Below are positions 7,678-14,072 of a stretch of DNA of 15,853 bases, one piece after another. The DNA comes from CALJFL01 sp964590005. Lineage in GTDB: Bacteria; Pseudomonadota; Gammaproteobacteria; Pseudomonadales; Halieaceae. The notes under the pieces were generated by a model, which worked only from the letters and a program-made list of their open reading frames with translations, made no database searches and was not told the DNA's origin. The stretch is taken from contig CAZPVJ010000035.1 of the NCBI GenBank assembly GCA_964590005.1, forward strand, positions 1-15,853. The letters are read 5' to 3'. Every line of letters begins with the position of its first letter. The stretch's first letter is position 1. A program made the translations under genes and the position numbers.

Positions 7678-8553
7678 ATGGGTCGGACCTTGATTGACGA
7701 TACACACCATTACATTTTGACAGCCAGCAGCCGGGATATACCCGGTGTTATCGCCGGCATCTCCGGCACGCTCTTCGAGTTGGATGCCAATGTGACCGAG
7801 GCCGCACAGTTTGGTGATGATGGTTCCAACCGGTTTTTCCTGCGCATAGCGTTCTCGGTGGCAGGCGGCGAGCACGCAGTGCAGGCGCTCGAACAAAAGC
7901 TTGAGGCTATGCGGCAGGCGTTCGATATTGTCTGGGAAATTCACGACGCTGAAGTGCGGCCGCGGGTGATGCTGGCGGTGTCCCGCTACGGGCACTGTCT
8001 CAATGACCTGCTGTATCGCTGGGAGGCAGGCACCTTGTCCGCCGACGTGGTGGCCGTGGTGTCGAACCACGAGGATATGCGCAGCAAGACTGAATCTTAC
8101 GGCTTACCCTATTTTCACTTGCCCGTTACCCCGGAGACCAAGCCCGAGCAGGAGCAACAGATTCTGGACCTGATTTCGGAGCATCGCATCGACCTGCTGG
8201 TCCTGGCGAGGTACATGCAAATCCTCTCCGGTGACATGTGTGCGACCCTGAGCGGCAGGGCTATCAATATCCACCACTCCTTCCTGCCCAGTTTCAAGGG
8301 AGCCAAGCCCTATCACCAGGCCTTTGACCGCGGGGTCAAGATTATCGGGGCGACCGCGCACTATGTGACCTCGGATCTCGACGAGGGCCCTATCATTGAA
8401 CAGGATGTTCAGCGGGTTGAGCATTTCCACCGCGCTGAAGAGCTGGTCAGACGCGGTACGGATATCGAGTGCCAGGTGCTCGCGCGTGCGGTTAACTGGC
8501 ACTGCGAACACCGCGTTCTGCTCAACGATCACAAGACCATCGTATTTAAGTAA
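7678..8553 (+). CDS. purU: Formyltetrahydrofolate deformylase
   Basis: A 291-aa cytoplasmic enzyme that hydrolyses 10-formyl-tetrahydrofolate to formate and tetrahydrofolate, balancing one-carbon pools and supplying formate for PurT-type purine synthesis. An N-terminal ACT domain (about 10-88, beginning YILTASSRDIPGVIAGISG) is followed by the formyltransferase domain. Catalytic Asn197 and His199 lie in INIHHSFLPSFKGAKPYHQ, and Asp235 lies in SDLDEGPII. The 36-residue His-Asp spacing equals that of PurN His108-Asp144. The length is normal for PurU (about 280-290). The ATG at 7678 directly follows an in-frame TAA and has only a weak ribosome site. It stands 75 nt after the cupin gene and may be a separate unit. 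It is convergent with the unknown gene at 8581. Confidence 0.96.
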   Translation: MGRTLIDDTHHYILTASSRDIPGVIAGISGTLFELDANVTEAAQFGDDGSNRFFLRIAFSVAGGEHAVQALEQKLEAMRQAFDIVWEIHDAEVRPRVMLAVSRYGHCLNDLLYRWEAGTLSADVVAVVSNHEDMRSKTESYGLPYFHLPVTPETKPEQEQQILDLISEHRIDLLVLARYMQILSGDMCATLSGRAINIHHSFLPSFKGAKPYHQAFDRGVKIIGATAHYVTSDLDEGPIIEQDVQRVEHFHRAEELVRRGTDIECQVLARAVNWHCEHRVLLNDHKTIVFK

Positions 8554-8580
8554 CCGTGTTGCCGTCGCGGCTACCGTCCG

Positions 8581-9213
8581 CTAGCGCCCCGGCAGCACCG
8601 TCATCATCAGGAAGCCGGAAAACGCCGCATTCGAGGGCGACAGGTTTTTATCGACCTGCTTCTTGGCATCGTTGATGAGCTTGCGGTACTTGCGGTAGAA
8701 ATCCCAGGTGGGAGTGGGGTGATACACCGGGTCCTCTATATCGAAAAAAGCGAGGACACCTTTTGCCGTGGTCGGCTTGACGAACACCTCTCGGGTGGGT
8801 TTGTAGTAGGTAGGAATGATTGTCACCAGGCTCCACTTGGCGAGCTTACCTGTTTTGAGCAGGTCTACCATGGCTTCAAAGCCCGCTGCCTGTTTACCGT
8901 GTAGCATCTGCGACAGGGCCTGTACCATAAAGGCTTTCTCGTGCTCATCCATCGCCTTCACGAAGTCCCGGAATTTGGGTTTCTCAAACAGCGACACCAT
9001 AGAGGACCGCGACACCGCTTTCACCATGTTGTCGGCTGCGATGTGCACATTTCCTGCCAGCGCCTGTTCGCTGAAATTCTCCTTGGCGAAGTCGATCATG
9101 GGCGCCATGCGGTGCTTTTTGCCGATCTTTGCCATCTCGGGGTCGGCGAACCCCTTGGGGTATCGCGCCAGGAAGTCCGCTTCGGCGGCTCTGAGTCGCT
9201 GTGGATCGAGCAT
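8581..9213 (-). CDS. Uncharacterised conserved cytoplasmic protein (210 aa)
   Basis: I do not recognise a named family with confidence. The protein is soluble, Lys-rich and without signal or membrane segment. The most distinctive stretch is IIPTYYKPTREVFVKPTTAK (132-151), then FFDIEDPVYHPTPTWDFYRKYR (156-177), Tyr- and Trp-rich and likely the conserved core. The N-terminal half (about 30-115) looks alpha-helical. The ATG at 9213 has AGGGAG 7 nt upstream, and a perfect 14-bp palindrome lies at 9239-9252 just ahead of it. It is convergent with purU (27 nt apart) and 141 nt downstream of the porin gene on the same strand, so it probably has its own promoter. Coding signal and ribosome site make it a real gene. 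Function is unknown. Confidence 0.8.
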   Translation of the reverse strand: MLDPQRLRAAEADFLARYPKGFADPEMAKIGKKHRMAPMIDFAKENFSEQALAGNVHIAADNMVKAVSRSSMVSLFEKPKFRDFVKAMDEHEKAFMVQALSQMLHGKQAAGFEAMVDLLKTGKLAKWSLVTIIPTYYKPTREVFVKPTTAKGVLAFFDIEDPVYHPTPTWDFYRKYRKLINDAKKQVDKNLSPSNAAFSGFLMMTVLPGR

Positions 9214-9238
9214 GAGAGATCTCCCTGGACAGTATTGC

Positions 9239-9252
9239 AGAGTAGTTACTCT
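9239..9252. promoter_or_regulatory. 14-bp perfect palindrome upstream of the 210-aa gene
   Basis: AGAGTAGTTACTCT has 6-bp arms (AGAGTA/TACTCT) around GT and centres about 32 nt before the ATG at 9213. Its position and symmetry suit an operator overlapping the promoter. A weak TTGCTA-N17-TACTGT promoter-like pair on the minus strand overlaps it. Chance cannot be excluded. Confidence 0.3.
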
Positions 9253-9299
9253 AGCAACTCATTGGGACTTTCGCCCGCTCGCCGGATTGCGACTTTGCA

Positions 9300-9324
9300 C
9301 TGTCAGGTGTCATTTTGACAGGTG
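9300..9324. repeat. Overlapping inverted and direct repeat in the 9214-9354 gap
   Basis: CTGTCA (9300-9305) pairs with TGACAG (9316-9321), and the inner TGTCA (9308-9312) pairs with TGACA (9316-9320) around TTT. TGTCAGGTG (9301-9309) and TGACAGGTG (9316-9324) also form an 8-of-9 direct repeat. It lies just downstream of the porin stop. It could be a regulator site or an end-of-transcript structure, but no U-run suggests a classical terminator. Confidence 0.35.
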
Positions 9325-9354
9325 ACGTATGCGAATGATCGGAGGCCTGCCGGC

Positions 9355-11001
9355 TTACTCCAGGACCAGGAGTATCCGCGAGTTGATGCCGTGGCTGGTG
9401 CCCTCCACGCCGAGCTTGTCCAGTGTGATGTAGCGGTAGTTCAAGTTGAGATTGAAGTAGGGCGACAGCCACCAGTTTATGCCCGCTGACCAAATATCCA
9501 TTTCGCCGCCAAACAATTCTCCATCCGCGGCATCGAGCACGCTGTATCGGGTACTGATTTCCCAGGAGCCCCAACCGTTTTGATCGACTGTTCGTGAGAT
9601 TGGTACTTTGCTGAATATACCCACCCGCTTGTTGTAGGGCCTGACTTCGCCGGAGAGAATCCAGGATGCGGTTACGTGATAACCCTTCGATCTGGGGTCA
9701 CCCAACTCGGGTGCATCAGCCTGGCCTTCAACATACTCGCTATGCAACCAGAAGGGGCCAGTGCGAAGTGATACCTCGGCCTGGTAGGTGCTGGTTTCCT
9801 CGGGGAAAAACTTATCGGTGCTGATAAAGTCCGGGGACTGGTTAAACTCCGGCTCTGTTGCTATTTGAAAGCCTTCCTTGGTGTCGGAGTGGCGAAAACC
9901 CAGGCCCAGATGCAGCAGCGTACTTTCGTTGTCTGATTGATAAGGCACCCAGGTCGCGCGCCCTACGTACTGTGTTGCATTGTCGCTGAAGGAGCTGGGT
10001 TGATCCCGGTCCAGCCAGTTGTTGAAGGCACCAGCCGCCACGGTCATTCGATCGTCAAATAGCGTGCTGGCCACGACCAGGCCGACGTTACGTGACGGCA
10101 ACAAAGCGTCTGATACCGCCGCACGTTCTTGTTGCGGCAGGTAAACCATCGACATCAGCCTTTCCATGGAAATGGGTTCTTTCTGCTTGCCGATTGAAAA
10201 GCTGGCTTTCTCCCAGAGCGGGATATCGAGGCGGACATCGAAGAAGGTGAAATCGTCATCTTCGCGGCTGTCGAACCCTTGGTCGAAGGCATGGGTGGCC
10301 CCGAAAAGCGTCCAGACCCAGGGTTTGTCAAAGTTAATGGTACCAACCCCACCGATTCGCAGTCCGCGAATTTCGCCCCCTTCGAAGGTATCAAGGTCGC
10401 CCACCTGGAATTCGCTTTCATCGTCCTGGTCTATCCAGTACTGGCGGTCCAGCACGACGGCGCCGGCGGCGATACCCGAAACGTATCGGCTATCGAATCG
10501 ATTCCACTTTTCCGTGTTGGCATAGTCCAGTGGCACCGCCAACGGTGGCGGCGCATAGGCCAGCCAGCCGCCCTGTGATCGCGCTATCTCTTCCGGGGTT
10601 TCCTCGAGCATCATGACAAATCGGTTTCTGACGATTTCGCCACGGCGCATGGCGAACGTCGCGTGGGTCTTGGTATCCAGCAGGATGTCGATATCCTGGC
10701 GCGGATCGCCATCGAGAATCATGAAGCTCGCCGGCTCCCCGAGCTTGAGCTGCCCAAGAATAACGCCACCAGCGGCATCATAAACCTCGTCGGCCTCGTC
10801 CATCGGAATCAGGTCTTCGGTGACGATGTCCAGCTTGTTGTTGCGAACCAGTATGTTCACAAGCCGTTCTTCGCCTTGCTCATTGGTCAGTTGGACATTG
10901 CGCAGCAGTACTGTCGGATTCTGGTCCTGTATCTGGGCCAGGGAGGTGACGGTCACGCAGCAGAGGGCCAGAATGAGGGAAAGCGCTCGGAGATACTTCA
11001 T
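9355..11001 (-). CDS. Outer-membrane OprO/OprP-like porin with N-terminal barrel-less amidohydrolase shell
   Basis: A 548-aa precursor. MKYLRALSLILALCCVTVTSLA is a Sec signal with likely cleavage after SLA (22). Residues 28-127 (about 10621-10920) read like the two outer edges of a metal-dependent amidohydrolase: VLLRNVQL...NILVRNNKLDIV...DEVYDAAGGVILG joined directly to LKLGEPASFMILDGDPRQDI...HATFAMRRGEIVRNRF. The metal-binding TIM barrel normally between them is missing. Residues from about 165 resemble phosphate-selective porin O/P: GKQKEPISMERLMS (271-284), GYHVTASWILSGEVRPYNKR (440-459), WEISTRYSVLD (480-490) and repeated amphipathic strands such as FNLNLNYRYITLD. The protein ends in LLVLE, without the usual terminal Phe. 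The ATG at 11001 is chosen because it starts the signal peptide. A longer frame from 11178 would bury it. Transported solute unknown. Confidence 0.82.
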   Translation of the reverse strand: MKYLRALSLILALCCVTVTSLAQIQDQNPTVLLRNVQLTNEQGEERLVNILVRNNKLDIVTEDLIPMDEADEVYDAAGGVILGQLKLGEPASFMILDGDPRQDIDILLDTKTHATFAMRRGEIVRNRFVMMLEETPEEIARSQGGWLAYAPPPLAVPLDYANTEKWNRFDSRYVSGIAAGAVVLDRQYWIDQDDESEFQVGDLDTFEGGEIRGLRIGGVGTINFDKPWVWTLFGATHAFDQGFDSREDDDFTFFDVRLDIPLWEKASFSIGKQKEPISMERLMSMVYLPQQERAAVSDALLPSRNVGLVVASTLFDDRMTVAAGAFNNWLDRDQPSSFSDNATQYVGRATWVPYQSDNESTLLHLGLGFRHSDTKEGFQIATEPEFNQSPDFISTDKFFPEETSTYQAEVSLRTGPFWLHSEYVEGQADAPELGDPRSKGYHVTASWILSGEVRPYNKRVGIFSKVPISRTVDQNGWGSWEISTRYSVLDAADGELFGGEMDIWSAGINWWLSPYFNLNLNYRYITLDKLGVEGTSHGINSRILLVLE

Positions 11002-11242
11002 ACTGACGACAGTCTTACCTGTGTTGGCCCGCTTCGTTGACCCGCCCATGCGCGAGGAATGACCCAATGGTACTACATAATGCGGATATGCTGCCGCGAG
11101 AAGGCCGTCTATGTCGCCCTGCGGATTTACATCTGGCGGCTCAGGCGTTAATCTTGCGGGCTGTTTTTGACCCGGCACCCACGTACTTCAGGGCCTGTCG
11201 GCGACCCCCAAGTTCAGCAGTTAATCCAGGCAGGGAATAGAG
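11002..11242. promoter_or_regulatory. Divergent intergenic region, porin versus cysC
   Basis: These 241 nt must hold the promoters of the porin (minus) and the cysC-sat unit (plus). A TTGACC at 11177-11182 and another at 11038-11043 could be plus-strand -35 elements, but neither has a convincing -10 at 16-18 nt. No palindrome or small gene was seen. Confidence 0.35.
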
Positions 11243-11860
11243 ATGGCAGAACAGAAAGCGACCAACGTGCATTGGCACGAGGGTGATATTACCCGTGAGC
11301 ACCGCGAGAAGATCCTCGGACATAAGGGGGCAACCCTGTGGTTTACCGGCCTCTCCGGTAGCGGCAAAAGTACGGTAGCGGTGGAATTGGAGGGTATGCT
11401 CAGTGAAATGGGTGTGCTGTCCTATCGCCTAGACGGCGACAATGTGCGCATGGGCATTAATAAAAACCTCGGTTTTTCAGCGGAAGACCGCACTGAGAAC
11501 ATCCGTCGTATCGGCGAAGTGGCAAAGCTGTTTGTGGATAGCGGTGTAATCGCTTTGAGTAGCTTCATCAGCCCCTATAAAGCCGATCGCGACCAGGTAC
11601 GTAAACTCCATGAAGATGCTGACATGACCTTTATTGAAGTTTTCGTCGACTGCTCGCTGGAGGCGGCGGAGAGCCGGGACCCCAAGGGCTTGTACAAGAA
11701 GGCCCGGGCAGGGGAGATCAAGAACTTCACCGGCATAGACGACCCTTACGAGGCCCCGGATGCCCCGGAGATCCACCTTCGGTCTGATCAGCAAAGCCTG
11801 GCAGAAGAAATCGAGCAGATATTCAGCGTGCTGCGGGAACGCGGCATCGTCAACCAGTAA
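11243..11860 (+). CDS. cysC: Adenylylsulfate (APS) kinase
   Basis: A 205-aa cytoplasmic kinase that phosphorylates APS at the 3'-OH to give PAPS. The Walker A motif GLSGSGKST is at 36-44. Other family marks are RLDGDNVRMGINKNLGFS (62-79), RTENIRRIGEVAKLF (83-97), the SSFISPY segment (106-112) and GLYKKARAGEIKNFTGIDDPYE (149-170), all intact and complete. The start ATG at 11243 has AGGGA about 7-8 nt upstream. It is first in a plus-strand unit with sat (14 nt gap) and the DHH gene. PAPS serves sulfate assimilation through CysH or sulfotransfer to lipids and polysaccharides. CysH is not in the window. Confidence 0.97.
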   Translation: MAEQKATNVHWHEGDITREHREKILGHKGATLWFTGLSGSGKSTVAVELEGMLSEMGVLSYRLDGDNVRMGINKNLGFSAEDRTENIRRIGEVAKLFVDSGVIALSSFISPYKADRDQVRKLHEDADMTFIEVFVDCSLEAAESRDPKGLYKKARAGEIKNFTGIDDPYEAPDAPEIHLRSDQQSLAEEIEQIFSVLRERGIVNQ

Positions 11861-11874
11861 AACAGGACCCGACA

Positions 11875-13062
11875 ATGATCAAGCCACATGGCTCAGATGA
11901 ATTAAATCCGCTGTTTGAGTACAACACCGAGCGGCGTCATGAACTGATTGCCGAAGCTGAGACGCTTCCCTCGATCTTGTTGAACTCCGCGGCAGCCGCC
12001 AATGCTGTGATGCTCGGTGGCGGTTACTTCAATCCGCTTACCGGCTACATGAACCTCGCCGACAGCCTCAGCGTCGCTGAAAAAATGCATACGGTTGACG
12101 GTTTATTCTTCCCCGTGCCCATCGTCAATATGACGACCGAGAGCGGCGTCGAGCCCGGTAGTAGAATCGCGCTGCGAGATCCCAATGTCGAGGGCAACCC
12201 GGTTCTGGCGATAATGGATGTCGAAGCGGTCGAGTCGGTTAGCGACGAACAGATCCAATTCATGGCTGAAAAGATCTTTCGAACCCTGGACGACAATCAC
12301 CCTGGCGTAGCGACATTTTCGGGACTGGGTAACACCCTGCTGTCCGGTCCAATACAGGTGCTGAACTTCTCCTATTTCCAAGCGGACTTCCCCGACACCT
12401 TCCGTACCGCGGTTGAGATCCGCAACGAGATTGCCGAGCACGGCTGGGAAAAAGTCGTGGCCTTCCAGACCCGTAACCCCATGCATCGCGCGCACGAGGA
12501 ACTGTGCCGTATGGCGATGGAGCAACTGGACGCGGATGGTATTCTGATCCACATGCTGTTGGGCAAACTCAAGCCGGGTGATATTCCCGCTGAAGTCCGC
12601 GACGCCTCGATACGCAAAATGGTCGAAGTGTATTTCCCGCCGAATACTGTGATGGTGACCGGCTACGGCTTCGATATGCTCTATGCCGGTCCTCGCGAGG
12701 CCGTACTCCATGCGGTATTTCGCCAGAACTGCGGCTGTACTCATTTGATCGTGGGTCGTGACCACGCCGGTGTAGGAGACTACTACGGTGGCTTCGACGC
12801 GCAGACTATATTCGATGAAGAAGTGCCTGACGGTGCCCTGGAACTCGAAATATTCAGTGCCGATCACACGGCTTACAGCAAGAAACTCAACAAGGTGGTC
12901 ATGATGCGCGACGTGCCCGACCACAGCAAAGACGACTTCGTCCTGCTGTCAGGTACGGCGGTTCGCGAAATGCTAGGCAAGGGCATTGCGCCTCCACCCG
13001 AGTTCTCCCGACCGGAAGTGGCCAAGATCCTTTCGGACTATTACCAGGCATTGGATGCCTGA
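11875..13062 (+). CDS. sat: ATP sulfurylase (sulfate adenylyltransferase), homomeric Sat type
   Basis: A 395-aa enzyme forming APS and pyrophosphate from ATP and sulfate. It is the single-subunit Sat type, unrelated to the CysD/CysN GTPase form usual in many Gammaproteobacteria. Active-site motifs are QTRNPMHRAHE (198-208) and VGRDHAG (293-299). Family segments GGGYFNPLTGYM (48-59) and LLSGTAVREMLGKG (357-370) are also present, and no APS kinase domain is fused. Length matches bacterial Sat of about 390-400. The ATG at 11875 has AGGA about 8 nt upstream and lies 14 nt after the cysC stop, so the two are translated from one message and supply PAPS. Sat of this type also runs in reverse in sulfur oxidisers, but adjacency to cysC and absence of apr or sox genes here favour the assimilatory direction. 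Confidence 0.96.
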   Translation: MIKPHGSDELNPLFEYNTERRHELIAEAETLPSILLNSAAAANAVMLGGGYFNPLTGYMNLADSLSVAEKMHTVDGLFFPVPIVNMTTESGVEPGSRIALRDPNVEGNPVLAIMDVEAVESVSDEQIQFMAEKIFRTLDDNHPGVATFSGLGNTLLSGPIQVLNFSYFQADFPDTFRTAVEIRNEIAEHGWEKVVAFQTRNPMHRAHEELCRMAMEQLDADGILIHMLLGKLKPGDIPAEVRDASIRKMVEVYFPPNTVMVTGYGFDMLYAGPREAVLHAVFRQNCGCTHLIVGRDHAGVGDYYGGFDAQTIFDEEVPDGALELEIFSADHTAYSKKLNKVVMMRDVPDHSKDDFVLLSGTAVREMLGKGIAPPPEFSRPEVAKILSDYYQALDA

Positions 13063-13070
13063 TTCAAATT

Positions 13071-13096
13071 GCCGCCGGCCCATTCGGGCTGGTGGC
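13071..13096 (+). other. Strong RNA hairpin between sat and the DHH gene
   Basis: GCCGCCGGCCC (13071-13081) can pair along all 11 bases with GGGCTGGTGGC (13086-13096) around an ATTC loop, with two G-U wobbles. The wobbles become A-C mismatches on the other strand, so the structure fits the plus-strand transcript. No U-run follows, so it is not a classical terminator. It could be a message-stability element, pause site or partial attenuator setting the level of the DHH gene, whose ATG is 22 nt further on. Confidence 0.5.
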
Positions 13097-13118
13097 TCCA
13101 TGTAGCCAGGGTGACCCC

Positions 13119-14072
13119 ATGAACTACGATCTCTTCAACGGGGATGCCGACGGCATCTGTTCGCTGCTGCAGTTGCGCCTGGCGGAGCCGCGTGAAAGCA
13201 CGCTCGTTACCGGGGTCAAGCGGGACATCAATCTGCTCGACAAGATACAGCCGGTGTCTGGCGACAGGCTTACCGTACTCGACATTTCGATGGACAAAAA
13301 CAAGGCGCCGTTGCAGCGCGCCTTGGAGCAGGGCGCGGAAGTGTTCTACGTTGACCACCATTTCCCGGGCGATATCCCCAGCCATCCTCAGCTGACCAGC
13401 ATCATCAACGAATCACCGGAGGTGTGCACTGCCGCCCTGGTTAACGGCCATCTCGAAGGGCGTTTCGCTGAGTGGGCGGTCACCGGAGCGTTTGGTGACA
13501 ACCTGCACCAGACGGCGCGGGCGCTTGCCCGGGAACTGACTATATCCGATGAGGATTTGTCGCTTCTGGAGCAGCTCGGCACCTGCATCAATTACAACGG
13601 CTATGGTCCGGCGATAGAGGATTTGCACTACGACCCCGAGGTTCTGTATCAGACCTTGTACGAGGCGGCTGAGCCTCTCGTATTCGCTCGGGACTCACAG
13701 GACTTTATCCGACTCAGTGATGGCTACCGGGACGATATGGCACAAGCCGCGGGCCTTTCGCCTGCCCACAGCGATAGCTCGACGGCAGTTTTCATCCTGC
13801 CAAACCAGGCTTGGGCCCGCAGGGTAAGCGGTGTTTATAGCAATGACCTGGCGAGCGATAACCCTGATCGCGCTCACGCGGTATTAACTGAAAAAGACAA
13901 TGGCAATTACCTGGTCAGCGTACGGGCTCCTATGAGCAACAAACAGGGCGCCGCCGACCTGTGCAGGCAGTTTCCGACAGGCGGTGGTCGTGCCGGCGCA
14001 GCGGGCATCAACGACCTCCCGGCTGACAGCCTGGATGCGTTTGTCTCGGCTTTTCAGCAGGCTTACGCCTAA
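13119..14072 (+). CDS. DHH/DHHA1-family phosphoesterase, candidate PAP phosphatase
   Basis: A 317-aa cytoplasmic protein. FNGDADGICSLLQLRL (6-21) carries the first metal-binding Asp pair (Asp9, Asp11). VLDIS (53-57) gives a further Asp and VDHH (78-81) is the hallmark motif. GDN (127-129) comes next, and PTGGGRAGAAGIN near the C-terminus is the DHHA1 substrate loop. The family contains RecJ, NrnA-type oligoribonucleases and GdpP-type phosphodiesterases. NrnA enzymes also dephosphorylate 3'-phosphoadenosine 5'-phosphate (PAP). Lying 56 nt after sat in the cysC-sat unit, this protein may remove PAP left by PAPS-using reactions, in place of CysQ. That is inference. A nanoRNase or other nucleotide role is equally possible. 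The ATG at 13119 has AGGGTG about 5-6 nt upstream and starts the conserved MNYDLFNGDADG. An extension to 13092 has no ribosome site. Confidence 0.85.
   Translation: MNYDLFNGDADGICSLLQLRLAEPRESTLVTGVKRDINLLDKIQPVSGDRLTVLDISMDKNKAPLQRALEQGAEVFYVDHHFPGDIPSHPQLTSIINESPEVCTAALVNGHLEGRFAEWAVTGAFGDNLHQTARALARELTISDEDLSLLEQLGTCINYNGYGPAIEDLHYDPEVLYQTLYEAAEPLVFARDSQDFIRLSDGYRDDMAQAAGLSPAHSDSSTAVFILPNQAWARRVSGVYSNDLASDNPDRAHAVLTEKDNGNYLVSVRAPMSNKQGAADLCRQFPTGGGRAGAAGINDLPADSLDAFVSAFQQAYA

Noticed and set aside
8554..8580. Terminator between purU and the 210-aa gene
   Set aside because: Only a 4-bp GCCG/CGGC stem is present, with no T-run on either strand.
10621..10920. Decayed amidohydrolase pseudogene
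   Set aside because: The shell is in frame with a signal peptide before it and a complete-looking porin after it, without stops or frameshift, so a functional fusion is more likely.
11002..11178. N-terminal extension of the porin from an ATG at 11178
   Set aside because: It would place 59 residues before a clear Sec signal peptide, so the ATG at 11001 is preferred.
12103..12924. 273-residue minus-strand frame
   Set aside because: It lies wholly antisense to sat, whose active-site motifs are intact. It has no ribosome site or recognisable motif.
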